A DNA stretch of 64,000 nt from Catonia carolina. Taxonomy: Eukaryota > Arthropoda > Insecta > Hemiptera > Achilidae. The notes beneath the pieces were generated by a model. It made no database searches. It saw only the letters and a program-made list of their open reading frames with translations, and had not been told where the DNA came from. The position numbers were made by a program, and so were the translations under genes. The stretch's first letter is position 1, and every line of letters starts with the position of its first letter. The stretch is taken from assembly GCA_035578175.1 (NCBI GenBank), contig JAQMRL010000003.1, positions 28,208,672 through 28,272,671 of the forward strand, written 5' to 3'. Positions 33,180 through 44,223 of this stretch are shown here, piece by piece.

Positions 33180-33760
33180 TGTGATGAAACGTGGTTTTTA
33201 CATCCGTAAACGAAGCGCCAATCCATGCACTGGAAGAGCCAGACTTCACCGAGAGCCAAATAAGCTCGAATGAGCAAGTCAAAACTTACAGTAATGATGA
33301 TTGTTTTTCTTTGATATCCATAGGATTGTGTACCTTCACTGGGTTCCTAAAGGTCAAAAATTAATCAATATTACTACCTTGAGGTTCTTTCTAAACTACG
33401 TCAAAGAGTAAGGAAAACGCTCCGAAATGTGGAAGGACAAATCATGGGTTCTCCACCAAGACAATGCGCCAGCTCATTCTGCGTTATCTGTCAAGAGTTT
33501 TCTGGCCAAGTACAGCATCTCAGTGTTAGAAAATCCACCTTATTCACGAGATCTTGCACCATGTGACTTCTACCTTTGCATAAGGTGAAATCCGCATTAA
33601 AAGGGACAAGATTTGAGTCTATGGAAACTGTAAAAGAGAAAGCGGCACGTGTTCTGAAGGAGCTGACAGAAGATGACTTCCAGCACTGTTTCTAACAATG
33701 GAAAATTCGCATGGAGCGTTTTAGGGATAGAGAAGGAGTGTATATTGTAGGTGACAATAA
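33180..33760 (+). pseudogene. mariner transposase catalytic and C-terminal region (right arm)
   Basis: Starts inside the catalytic core with CDETW (first aspartate of the DD34D triad), then TKRQSMHWKSQTSPRAK and ARMSKSKLTVMMIVF. After a frameshift it reads VPKGQKINQYYYLEVLSKLRQRV. The second aspartate is in LHQDNAPAHSA and the third in PPYSRDLAPCDF, about 34 residues later. A further frameshift precedes KVKSALKGTRFESMETVKEK and RMERFRDREGVYIVGDN. All three catalytic residues are still readable, but stops (after HP, after PRAK, before QWKIR) and at least two frameshifts kill it. The DNA-binding N-terminus is absent. Confidence 0.85.
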
Positions 33761-34094
33761 TTGTCACGTAATTATCACTAATTATCAGTGATTATGTATA
33801 AAATTAAAATTAAATTTTTACAACGTCAGTCTCGTTATTTAATAGCCACACCTCTCATTTAAATATTTCTTTAATTTTAAATGCAAACTTTTATGGCAGA
33901 AAATAAATTTACTTACAAAGAAGATAAATAAATAATAAATAAAATATACGATAATTCATATAAAATATATACTATACAAACATATTTCATATAAAATATA
34001 TCTTGATATTCTACAAATTAGTACTATTATTTATTTTTATAGTACTAGTGTAGACTGTAACTGTAAAGGGAAGATTACAAAAACAAGCGCGGTG

Positions 34095-34320
34095 TGGCAT
34101 GTAACACTCGAAATTATTAGGTTCGGTAGTAGGATGCGTGTCTCCCATAAGAGCTGCACTTGACAGTAGGAAGAGGTGGATGGGCGATGTTATGAATGAT
34201 TAGATTTTGATGGGTGTGAGAGAATGGAGGATGAACTAGCAGAGAGAAATGGGAGAGGATTGTGGAGGAAGCCAAAGCCCAACAAGAGCTGTAGAGCTAC
34301 AAGATAATGATGGTAAATCG
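34095..34320 (+). pseudogene. LINE ORF2 extreme C-terminus
   Basis: Short plus-strand blocks DRRKWMGDV, GVREWRMN and, after a frameshift, ERIVEEAKAQQEL followed by a stop. REKWxRIVEEAKAHxGL-stop is the known end of a common insect LINE protein. Only the last ~70 codons are present. Confidence 0.6.
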
Positions 34321-35456
34321 AATTAAGTAAAACATGTTTTTCTCAATTTTCACGGTTATTCACCTTCATTAGTTGTTATAAAATATAAGTTGTGTGGAAA
34401 ATTTTAGAGGAGTAAGTCATCAATGTAGACATTTCATTTGTTTTTTACACAACACATGAATATAAGTCTATCGTGCTCACATATTTCATGTTAGTAAATT
34501 TTAGTAATAAACCACATTTTTCGCTTACAAAATTGATGTATTACAGTGTCTACATAAAAATTTTACTATCAGTAGTGTTACACAAGTTGCATATCTACTA
34601 CAAACACGGCGATATGTGTAAATAAAAGTCTCTTGTCGAATCTTCAACGCTTTTTTAATACTGAATGTATTCAACAGATAATAGAATTTTTCCATCCTTT
34701 CAAATCCGTCTCTTCAAAGTGGGTTGCCTTTTTACTATAAAAACACAAAAATACATTAAAAAGTTTATTTGGCTATAAAAATGTTTGTTATATTCATTTA
34801 CAAAACACAATGTTTTAAACATTTTATGTGCGTACCGTAAAAATGTTTAATGTTTTGGAAAATTACTCGTATTTAACTTACTTTTTCTACGTTTGTTTTT
34901 TACCACTTAGTCATAGTATTTATTGGAAAAAATTGGGTAACTGAAAAATAAAATAGATTTTAAATCTGTCTTTGTCCATTCCAACCTTTTTCCGTAAAAC
35001 TTAGCTTTTACAGGTATTGTATTACTTTTTTAATTCAACGAAGGCTAAAAGTAATAATTCATAATGTTGTCTATAACATTTATTATTAATGGGTAATATA
35101 TTGTATTATTTGTGTATTCTGTGTTCACTTTGTTACTTATTGTTCCTATTTTTGTATGAAAAAAAAAATTTGCTGATTTGATAAAAAAATTATTTGAAAT
35201 TTGGAATAATGTAGAATTTTTCTGGTAATTTCAATCTTGGTTTAGTAATCCTATTTTTCATTTTCATTTCTTTCATTTTGATATGGCAGAATTTTCTGTT
35301 ACGGTTACTCGTATTTTCTCTGATATTTTTCCTCTGCTACTGTCGGCTTTTCCCTGCGTTACTACAATTCTATTGAAGTATTAAAACCCTTCAGTCTTCT
35401 TTGTTTTATGCACCTACTATTTTAATTTTCTGTAGTTATTAAAGCCCTGAAGCTCT
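34321..35456. other. AT-rich DNA, nothing recognised
   Basis: No recognisable frame, structured RNA or shared repeat was seen. Confidence 0.5.
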
Positions 35457-35469
35457 ATCTTTATAATGT

Positions 35470-35860
35470 TGTTTAGGTCAACAGCCGAAAGGCTGGTTTG
35501 AACCTGTAGAGGTTTTACTAAGTAAAACGAGGAGTGAGGTGGTTTACCATTGCCTTCCTCACTGAATGAAAAAGTACGCTTAACAGCATGCCGGGCCCTC
35601 TGAAAAGCACATATTTTCCACTCTGCAAATGACACCTTCACTTCATTCACCACAGGGTCTGGCTGTATAGTGAAATTCATTACTTTCAGAGAAGATAACT
35701 CTGACTAGTGTCTTTTACACCTCTACCTCTTCTGTTCTTAAATGATTCAGTCATTTAATTGGCTGACCATGTGATAAGAAACAGAACTATTTATTTTAGC
35801 CCTGCAACAAACAGATTGAGTGTAAATAATTTGACACTCCACCTGTCTGTTATGGGCAGA
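35470..35860 (-). mobile_element. SINE-A copy with 13-bp TSD
   Basis: Flanked by perfect ATCTTTATAATGT repeats (35457-35469 and 35861-35873). Same fixed ends and head hairpin as the 28008 copy. The minus-strand open frame (35680-35417, beginning MNFTIQPDPVVNEVKVSFAE) parallels the frame in that copy through ~70 codons, then runs past the tail. Confidence 0.88.
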
Positions 35861-35873
35861 ATCTTTATAATGT

Positions 35874-36785
35874 CATGTTTTATTCAGCAGTTAATTTGGA
35901 ATTTTATAATAACAGGAGAATGCTGTGACTTTCATCTTGTGTAATTTCTATCATTAGGTACAATTTTTTGTCATTTTAGGTACAAGTTTTTGTCATTTGT
36001 GTAGGTACAAATAGTAGGTATTTTACTAAGTTTACTTCAATGAATTAAATACTCTGAAAATTTTTAAATAGTTTTATATATTAGTTTTATTATTACTGAC
36101 TTATAAATTGATTTTATAATACTTTTCCTTACTGACAAAGCATTAGAATGTGCATCTGTTGCAAAAGTTTGAAATTATGATTATGATAGTTTATTATGAT
36201 AGGAACTTGAAAACAGTCCCGGTTATACATTTTTTTCTACCGCTTATCTGGCAAAAAGGTGGGGCCCAACCTTACTGTAAGTGGAGGAAAGTGAGGTTTG
36301 CGCCACTCGGTAACAGTTAATTTCCATTAATTCGAACATTCAAAATTTTGAGCTACCTAATTGTTCAAAATTTCTTATGTGACTTTGTGCCGTTAGAGTT
36401 GGTTCCTAATATTTATTTTTATTTTAAGGAAAAAATTAAAATTTTGGTTTAGCAAACCACTGTATTACCATTAGTTGGCCCAAGGACAAAGCTAAACTAC
36501 CCATATCTAAAGGAACAATCATCTTTGCAATTAAAAATGTAAAATGTGTCCCACAAACAGGCTAGTCCTACGCGGAATTTAAGGAATAAGTTTATAAATT
36601 TTATTAACAATTCCAAAGATACGTGGAATGAACTATTTTTTTTTTAGATTATTTTAGTGAAAAATTCTAAATATCTCATAAATTATCACCTTTTAATCTC
36701 GATATTATGATAAATAACCTACTTTAAAGTTTATTCATTGTATTTTAATATATTATGTAATTATATTACATAATTTTTTTTCTAT
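35874..36785. other. AT-rich DNA, nothing recognised
   Basis: 35945-36015 repeats TAGGTACAA(A/T)TTTTTGTCATTT two to three times, a small local duplication. Nothing else was seen. Confidence 0.5.
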
Positions 36786-36955
36786 TATTTTTTTTAAAGT
36801 CGCATCAACTGCTTGGTTATTAACGACTACGGTGGGTTATGAAACATTAACTGTGGGATTTGACACGTGAAAATTTCCAGACCCTGGCCGGGAATCGAAC
36901 CCGGGACCTCCGCGTGGCAGGCTAACACGCTAACCACTACGCTACGGAGGCGGTC
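36786..36955 (-). mobile_element. SINE-B, best copy with tRNA-Gly-like head
   Basis: Read on the minus strand, the head has an A box TAGCGTAGTGG (36944-36934) and a perfect B box GGTTCGATTCC (36901-36891). Between them the loop CTGCCAC is identical to the anticodon loop of tRNA-Gly(GCC), and the T-arm CCGGGTTCGATTCCCGG is intact. The body ends GTTGATGCGACTTTAAAAAAAA. Total length is ~170 bp, pol III-type. It is not a functional tRNA gene: the anticodon stem and acceptor ends do not pair fully. Confidence 0.85.
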
Positions 36956-37009
36956 TATGTAAATATTTGTAATAATAAATCATGGCTATCAACCCACTAT
37001 GCATAAATA

Positions 37010-37790
37010 AAATAGAATTAATAGTAAAGAAATTAGATTGTCTCAACAGTTCAAATATCTAGGAGAAATCATCGACTGCAATCTAAAAGAAAATTTTACT
37101 TGACAAAACAGAACTTCCAAAATTAAAAAAGCAAAAGGAATACCTGGCAAACATACAAAAAAATACCTTTCAGTGCATACCAAAATCCGCCACTACAAAA
37201 CAGTTGTTTTCCTAAAGGCGCATTAGATCGGTAAAACTATTTTCCAAATTAAGAATGAAGCTAAGATTGACCAACTTCTTAAAACAGAGCGCAGAATTAT
37301 CAGAACCTGCCTTAACAAGAATTATCAAAAAAATGGGGTTTGGCGAAATCCTCCTAATGAAACGGTTTATAAGGAAATTGATCCGATTATTAAGAGTGAT
37401 GAAGAAAAGGAGGATTTTATACTTTTTCCACATTTTTAAGAATGCCGAATGATAGAATATTGAAACAACTGATCCTCAGGAACTTGTACAGGAAGATTAC
37501 GGAAAGATACATCGAAGAGATTAAGAGCGGTCTCGATGAAATTCCACTGGCAATTGAAGACGCGTTTGACAAGAAAAAAAAATAATAGACCTACTCTCAA
37601 ACGTCACAGATTTTTTTGGGGAATAGCAGAAAGAGGCACGGTGGAGGTTACAAATGAGATACGGAAACAAGGATCGGACCGTCTCAAAAAGTACTGAAAA
37701 AACCGAAAGGCCAGACCACTACGTTATCCGAAGAACACTAGAAATTGATTACCTTAGTGGTCCAATGGGGCCTCAAAAAAAGTAAAAAAT
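37010..37790 (+). pseudogene. LINE ORF2 region after the RT core
   Basis: Plus-strand frames read FKYLGEIIDCNLKENFT, KHTKKYLSVHTKIRHYKTVV, IFQIKNEAKIDQLLKTERRI and IRTCLNKNYQKNGVWRNPPN, then ETVYKEIDPIIKSDEEKEDF. This is the block order of a widespread insect LINE endonuclease-reverse transcriptase downstream of its FADD motif. The C-terminus near 37600-37700 carries RHRFFWGIAERGTVEVTNEI and RKQGSDRLKKY. Several stops and frameshifts are present. The nearby open frames at 37212-37452 are shadows. The upstream limit coincides roughly with the SINE-B at 36786-36955. Confidence 0.8.
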
Positions 37791-37974
37791 TATGTAATAA
37801 TTATTATTCTCTATGTGTGTGTGTTTGTGTTGTGTTATCCTTTGTTGTATTTATTATTTAATAACGTTCAAGTTGTCAATCAATGGGTTAGTAACCAATA
37901 TTAGTCTTTTATTGTAAAAATTCAGCTGAATTACTTATTGTTCATACTTTAATAGAGTGTAGTTATTTATATGT

Positions 37975-38394
37975 GTTGAAATAAAAATAATAAAAAAAAA
38001 GAATTTTAAAAAAAATAAAAAATAAAAAAATAAATTTTTAAGAAACGCTATTATTTAACAATGATTCAAATAAAAAATGGATTAAAAAGAAAAAATAAAA
38101 AAAATTACAGACATTACTGTTACAAATAAAAAGCGTGGCGCATTTTATTGTAAAATATTCGTTGTATAAAAATGCGCCACGCTTTTATTCGTAACAGTAA
38201 AATTTTTTTTTTTTATTTTTTTTTTAAATTCTTTTTCTGTGATTTTTTTGTAATTTTTTTTGGTAAATTTTTTTTTATTTTTTTATTTTTAGTTACTTTT
38301 TTTAAGTAATTTTTCAAATAAAAGCGTTTTTTAAATTTTTTAAATTTTTTTTGAAAAAAAAATTTTTTTTTAATTTTTTTTGAAATTTTTTTTT
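37975..38394. repeat. A-rich then T-rich foldback with a 33-bp hairpin core
   Basis: A poly-A-rich tract (37985-38113) is followed by a near-perfect hairpin: left arm 38114-38146 (TTACTGTTACAAATAAAAAG, then CGTGGCGCATTTT), 22-base loop, right arm 38169-38200 (AAAATGCGCCACGCTTTTAT, then TCGTAACAGTAA). A poly-T-rich tract runs to 38394. The arms differ at one or two positions. The symmetry suggests a foldback or MITE remnant. Confidence 0.75.
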
Positions 38395-38830
38395 ACAATC
38401 ACCTATTGTCATCGAAGATAAACAAGTGTGCAAAGTTTGATTCATATTGATACGGTAGAAGTATTAAATTTTTAAGTTGCAAGATTTGATGGATCCAAGG
38501 GTAAGTTATTTTGTAATAATAAAAGCGTTTAAAAAAAATTTTTTTGTAAATTTTTTTTTATGACAGCGTATTGTCATCGAAGATAAACAAGTGTGCAAAG
38601 TTTCATTCATATTGATACAGTAGAAGTATTAAAATTTTAAGTTGCAAGATTTGATGGATCCAAGAGTAAGTTAAAAAAAAAAAAAAAAAATTTTTTTTGT
38701 AAATTTTTTTTTATGACAGCGTATTGTCATCGAAGATAAACAAGTGTGCAAAGTTTGATTCATATTGATACGGTAGAAGTATTAAAATTTTAAGTTGCAA
38801 GATTTTATGGATCCAAGAGTAAGTTAAATA
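38395..38830 (+). repeat. Three-unit tandem repeat, 153-165 bp period
   Basis: Units starting ATTGTCATCGAAGATAAACA at 38405, 38570 and 38723 continue AGTGTGCAAAGTTT, ATTGATAC.GTAGAAGTATTA, TTGCAAGATTT.ATGGATCCAAG and a variable AAAGCGTTT/poly-A-poly-T spacer. The unit cores differ at only a few positions, so the array is young or homogenised. Confidence 0.85.
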
Positions 38831-41170
38831 AAAGCGTTTAAAAATTGGTAAATAATTACATATATTTTCAATCTCTCATTTCCAGAACGGATAGATTCGT
38901 TTTGAAAAACTTCAGAAATTATATGATTTTTTTCATTTAATTTCCACACATTCTACGGAGTTAACAAAACCTCATAGTAGAGTTTTCCTTTTTTGTTTGA
39001 TACTAGTGCGTGGGTTTTGTATTTCCAAGCATAAAGGAAACTTACAAAATTGAGTTAAAATTTTTTACTTTGTATTTTTAACATTAACCTTTGTTAATTT
39101 GTTAAATTTTACCTTTTGTTTTCGTTTATTTTTAGCTACCAACTCTCCCGCCAAAGAAAACTTTTATAACATTCCTTTGTTATATAATTGTATAATACAA
39201 TTTTCAATTGTATGTTTCTGCACCATTTGATTTATAGTTTAAAACTACTGAATTCATTCCATTTTGTAGTAATTTCAAATAAAAATATTAAAGATCAGGT
39301 TGACCTGAATTTATTAGCTACACAATTGAAATTTATGTACGCCTTTGGGTCTGCTCGTTTAGTTTGTTAGTGCATATATTTGCTTTCAAAAGTTATGTGT
39401 TTAACCAAGTTTCCCAACAACTTTGCAAGATCAAAACTGACTGCCAACTATGAAGAAAAATATTGGATGATTTTCCGTAAACTTCAACCTGAATATCCAA
39501 CAAAGTAAACTTTATGAACAAAAAATTCTTGTTAAAACTTATTTTTATATTGTAGATAAAGAATTTTATGAAATATACGATAAAAAAATTTTACCGATTC
39601 CTTGACAAAAGATTTTAATCTTTTAACCACATAAAAACCAGCAAAATACTCTTTATTATTTACATTTTTTAGTGATTTTTCAATTATTTTTTTCTCTTAA
39701 AATATTTAATTTATAATATATATTATATACTCATGAAACACATGCAGACGAGATCAAAAAAATTTGTCATTACTTTTGTCGGCTTTAAAAAAGTGTATGA
39801 TTGCAATCATTGCTCAGAGCAATTGGTTAACCTTTCGATTTCAATTTGCACATAATAAAAGGATTTAGTTCAAAAATATGAACCATTTGACCCAATACCC
39901 TGCTTATCTTTGAAAGAACACCTCCAATAAAACTTCCGTTTCTTGTGTTGTAATCACAATATTATTTTCATTTACATAATTCATTTTAATAGAAAAGTTC
40001 CGTATAATGCACAAAAATAAAACGATTAAAATAAGTTATTAAATGGCAGCTAATTAAATAATCTAGTTCAGTAGTGTACTTTTTTTAAAATTTTTATGTA
40101 TTTCTTTATGGCAACAATTCTACCAATAAACGAGTACGTCCTACTAAAAGTTCTTGCATTATCAATTATCTGATGTAGAATAGTTATTTTCCTGTTTACC
40201 AAACATTTTGATGTAAAATCGAAGTAGTTGATGGCCGTTTTACTCCGACCGAGACAGTTTTATAGAAATATCTCAAAAAACGGAAAAAATATCGATCTAC
40301 GATATCACCATTGAATTTCACTTAAAATGTTAGATTAAAATAAGATAATATATGACCATCATTCGATTTAGAATAACAAGAATCCAATACGATGTACAAA
40401 AATTTCAAACAATATCCAGAGTAGGGTTTACTCGAAACAAAAATGAACTAAAACCATTCTGGTTACCAAGTCACATTTAGTTTTCTATAATAATTCAGAC
40501 GTTCCAACAATTTTTGGACACTTCATACAGATTTTTTTATGAAAGAAATTCATATAAACCCATCATATGGTTAATTAATTATAAGATTAATATTTAACAC
40601 TGCTACTGTAATTAAAATTCAATAAAAGAAATATGTAAAATCGTTAATCAGTTAATATTTAAAAGATAATTTATTAAGTGCCTCTTCATTAACCAAATTT
40701 AATTAGTGTGGTAACATCTGTGAACGACGCCTTATCGTTGGATGTAATTATATTTTAACAAATTAGGAAATTGTGTAACAGATAATAATAATTACAAGCT
40801 TTAAAATTAGGTCATTTAATAATTTCCATATAAAAGCATTGTTGGAAAGCTTTCAGTTGTGAACCTCTGTCTCCACGTCTATATTAACTTATAAGCTTGT
40901 TTAATTACTACAATCGCTTTTTGGTAATGAATCTAAGCGAGCGCAATTATCTTGCGGTTATTTGGATCGTTTGTACCCTCGCCAAATAACCTTAACCCTT
41001 TACTATAGAAATGATTATATCTTGGTCAACAAATCCTTACATCGAAAATTTTAATGTATCTGCACATTAAATCACAAGTAACGTCATACACTTTTCCGTA
41101 CATACTTACTATTAACTTATTTTAAACTTTTTTTTGACTTACTGGTTCATTACAATCTTTTCTTTTTATA
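38831..41170. other. AT-rich DNA, nothing recognised
   Basis: 2.3 kb with no shared repeat, domain or structured RNA that I could see. A 60-codon frame at 39188 is unremarkable. Confidence 0.5.
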
Positions 41171-41266
41171 TTGTTTACTTATGATTAAACAGAGGTTATA
41201 TTTACATTATTTACATTGGAAAGAGTAGTTGTGTGAGTGTTTCATACTAAATTTTTTCCCTAACAT
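41171..41266 (+). mobile_element. HINE-like element, degraded 3' end
   Basis: TTATGATTAAACAGAGGTTATATT, GGAAAGAGTAGTTGTGTGAG and TGTTTCATACTAAATTTTTT match the family's 3' ~90 bp, with one hairpin arm decayed. Confidence 0.6.
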
Positions 41267-41402
41267 CCAAGAATATTTAAAATCAGTTTAAAAAACAAAA
41301 ACTATAAGTAAATAGCATGAACGGGTTCACATGACGAAGACAATACCCATTACTATTGCTTTGGAAACGAAAAAAATTAGGTATAATTTTTAAAATATTA
41401 AC

Positions 41403-41979
41403 AAGATAAAAGATGCTGAAATTCTTGGGAAGGCTGTGCTCTCGTTGAAAAAAATGGTTTTTTTAAGATTGCGGCCTTGGCATTTTGATTGCGGCCTTGG
41501 CATTGCGACCTTATGCATTTTAAGGCAAAAGTGTATATAATTAAAGTTGTAGGAAATTTAAAAACGTACAACTTTTTTCAAACATTTCTTTTATAACGCT
41601 TAGATTAGCGGTAATTAGTGATATTCTGTTTTTCATATGAAAATCTGTAAAAAATGGATTTTTTAATATTTCGGCCGTAGTAGGCCTATGCATTTTACGA
41701 CAAAAGTGTATAATAAAATTTATAGGAAATTAAAAGATCTACAACTTTTATTTAAAGCATTTTCTCTACAGAGCTTAGTTTAACGTCAAAGAGTGATTTT
41801 CCGAATGCCGAACTAAGTTTGGTTTTCATTTTGCTCATTCGCTCATGATTAAAGTGAGGTTTTATTATTTTAGGTTATTTTTTTGTTTATTTCTATAATT
41901 TTATTACTAATGATAGGTTATATAGTTCATTACTTGCATTGACAAGAGAAAGTTGTGTGCGTGTTTACACCAGTTTTTT
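41403..41979 (+). mobile_element. HINE-like element, 5'-truncated
   Basis: Begins within the element (GATGCTGAAATTCTTGGGAAGG), retains both internal blocks and the 3' block (ACTAAGTTTGGTTTTCATTTT), the subterminal GACAAGAGAAAGTTG and a decayed hairpin. The microsatellite and 5' end are missing. 41465-41510 has a local duplication of GATTGCGGCCTTGGCATT. Confidence 0.75.
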
Positions 41980-43385
41980 AACCGTAGTTGGATATATTAA
42001 TTTTTACCGCCTTGTAAAATGGGATGAGTGTGATAACAGAGAGAATGCTTGAGTAAATTAATTAAATGTGTCATAAAATTGTCAATTTTATGGAAAAGGT
42101 ATATACGTGCTGTATTTTTAATTCTTTTATTATGTACTTATCTTTTTGATTGCCCCTTTTTGTCAACCACACTTGTAACTGTCATAAAAACTGTCCTTAA
42201 ATACATGAAAAATGATAACATGTAACTGGAAAAATATCAGAAGACATTTAAAGATTATACTAATAAACAAAAGACAGACAAATGGTACTAGGAAACTAAC
42301 ACTTGCCTTTTAAGTACACTATCTTAAACGCAACGGAGGAACGTAACTTTTATCCTAATCCCTAATAAAACTAGGGTAACTTAGTTAAACTAAGTAACTG
42401 AAAGTTGTTTTACAATTCCGTGATGGAGAAATTTTGTTAATTAAAATACTTCTTGGTAAATTCATGTACACGCTGTAGAATTTAGTTGATGTTGAATAAC
42501 ATTATTAAAATAATGTTTGAACAAAATTAAGATAAATACAAAGATGAGTAAGGATTTTGCAGCTCATAACAAAATACGAAACGACAAAGCAGTTTAGCTA
42601 AAGAAATAATACAAGAAAGTTTCACATTAGTTAGATTAATGAAGATTTTCTGCTCGTTCTAAATCTAAGTTTTAAATCACTATGCTATCAGATTACGTAG
42701 CCTGTTGTACCCAGTAATTCTTCCCGAGGACTGGAGATTGACTAAAATTAACCCATTAGAATTAACTAAAGCATTAAGGTGAATAACAAAAATACACAAG
42801 GAAAAGTAATCAACATAAAAAATGAAGGGAAGTTCAAATATATTGTAGTTTTCCTGACTAAGGTTAATTCCGTAAATTACTTGTAATAGTTGTGTTATAA
42901 ATTCAGATGCATTAAGTTATTACGATTATGTTTTTCTGTCATCCTTAGTAGTGCTAATCAAGAGCTTTGTTAACAAACATACATTCAGAAAGATATATAA
43001 ATGTGCTCGTAAGAATCTCCATTGGTAATGCTAGTATAGATAGTGCTATTACATATGGCTTGTGAACCTGCTCCACCATTCCGCAGGAATAATATTGCTA
43101 CAACCCGTCTCACTATAAGCTCACATTCCGTCTATTAGGCTAATTTTTTTTTGTTGTAGTTTATCTATAAAAATGAGTCACCTACTTCTAACTAGATTTA
43201 TTACAAACAAAACTACTCATTTGTTTATTATATTTCATTCATTAACTACTCGATCAAAAGAAATTATATTTTGTAGAAGTCATGTTTTATCAATTGTTTT
43301 TTTTAAATATATTGCTAAATGTGTATGAAAGAAATTAAATGACACATAAGCCTACAATTAGTAAATTAATATACCACTTAATTAT
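41980..43385. other. AT-rich DNA, nothing recognised
   Basis: No element or frame was recognised. Confidence 0.5.
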
Positions 43386-43632
43386 ACCCCAACGAACTAT
43401 AGACTGCAGATAAGATCTAGCCAATAACAGCAAAGGTCGGATGTGAGGTTGCCCCTTCGCTAAGCCACACTCTGTTCCACCGAACTCCAGCTAACTTTTT
43501 GTTAGGCTGACATCCACAGCGGGACCACAACGTGACAACGCAGGATACGATTAACGAAAGTCCATTGGCTCTGTGCTGTAATCTTGGTCACTATGCTCCG
43601 CCTTCATTCTGCAGTCTCTAGTTCGTTAAGGT
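43386..43632. mobile_element. MITE with TA flanks, 247 bp
   Basis: Left end CCCCAACGAACTATAGACTG and right end (reverse complement) CCTTAACGAACTAGAGACTG form a ~25-bp terminal inverted repeat, continuing CAGA. Both sides are flanked by TATA/TA. The interior is clearly more GC-rich than the surroundings. Tc1/mariner-like by its TA target; no coding capacity. Confidence 0.75.
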
Positions 43633-44223
43633 ATAATAACTTAACCACTTAATAATTTGATCGTTAATTAATAACTATTGAGTATTTAAGTAATAAAGTT
43701 CTGCTCGTACTATTTTTGCCTATCCTACTACTGGCCATAGTTACTATTCCCCTACCGGCTGTCAATCATTGCTGACCCAGCTCCCACTATCCTAAAGAGA
43801 CAGTTAGAGGGGTAAATCTTTCCCAGTTTTCAGTTGGCGCACTCTCATAGACAATTTTTTACAATACATTTTTCTGTTATAATTAACTTTCAGTGACTAA
43901 TATAGTCATGGTAGAAGCTGTCTGTATTAGACATCTCCCACTCTCCATAAGCCATATAAAATGGTACCACCTTTGCATTGGTGATTCTCAAACTGTTCAG
44001 CAATGTGTTGCGATTAAGAGACCAAATTGAAATACTAAGCAATGGTGTAAATAAATGCATATTTTCAAAATTTATAAGATTTTGAAATGATACCGAAACA
44101 AAACGGTCCATAACAGTTATGTTACTTTTAGATGCTAAGTATATATTTTTTTTCATATAACTTTTTTTAAATGCATAATCTGTTATAAATAACAATAAAT
44201 GCAACTTATTAAATAGATACAAC
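43633..44223. other. Unassigned DNA with a 110-codon ORF
   Basis: A minus-strand frame (44222-43890, MYLFNKLHLLLFITDYAFKK...) has no domain I recognise. It starts at the 3' boundary of the LINE below and may be chance. Confidence 0.4.

Larger units (their letters stand above)
32924..33858. mobile_element. mariner made of two inverted 3' halves
   Basis: Both ends carry the same terminal inverted repeat (left GGCTATTAAATAACGAGACT, 32932-32951; right is its inverse near 33830-33850). Next to each end, transposase coding points toward that end: minus strand at left, plus strand at right. Neither end has the N-terminal helix-turn-helix half. The junction of the halves is at about 33179-33181. The product is a ~935-bp element with ~250-bp inverted arms. 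Confidence 0.8.

Noticed and set aside
36891..36955. A tRNA-Gly gene
   Set aside because: Boxes and anticodon loop are good but the anticodon and acceptor stems do not pair, and the segment is followed by a SINE body and A-tail shared with five other copies.
38395..38830. CRISPR array
   Set aside because: Three long ~150-bp tandem units with A/T spacers in a eukaryotic context; no short direct repeats with unique spacers.
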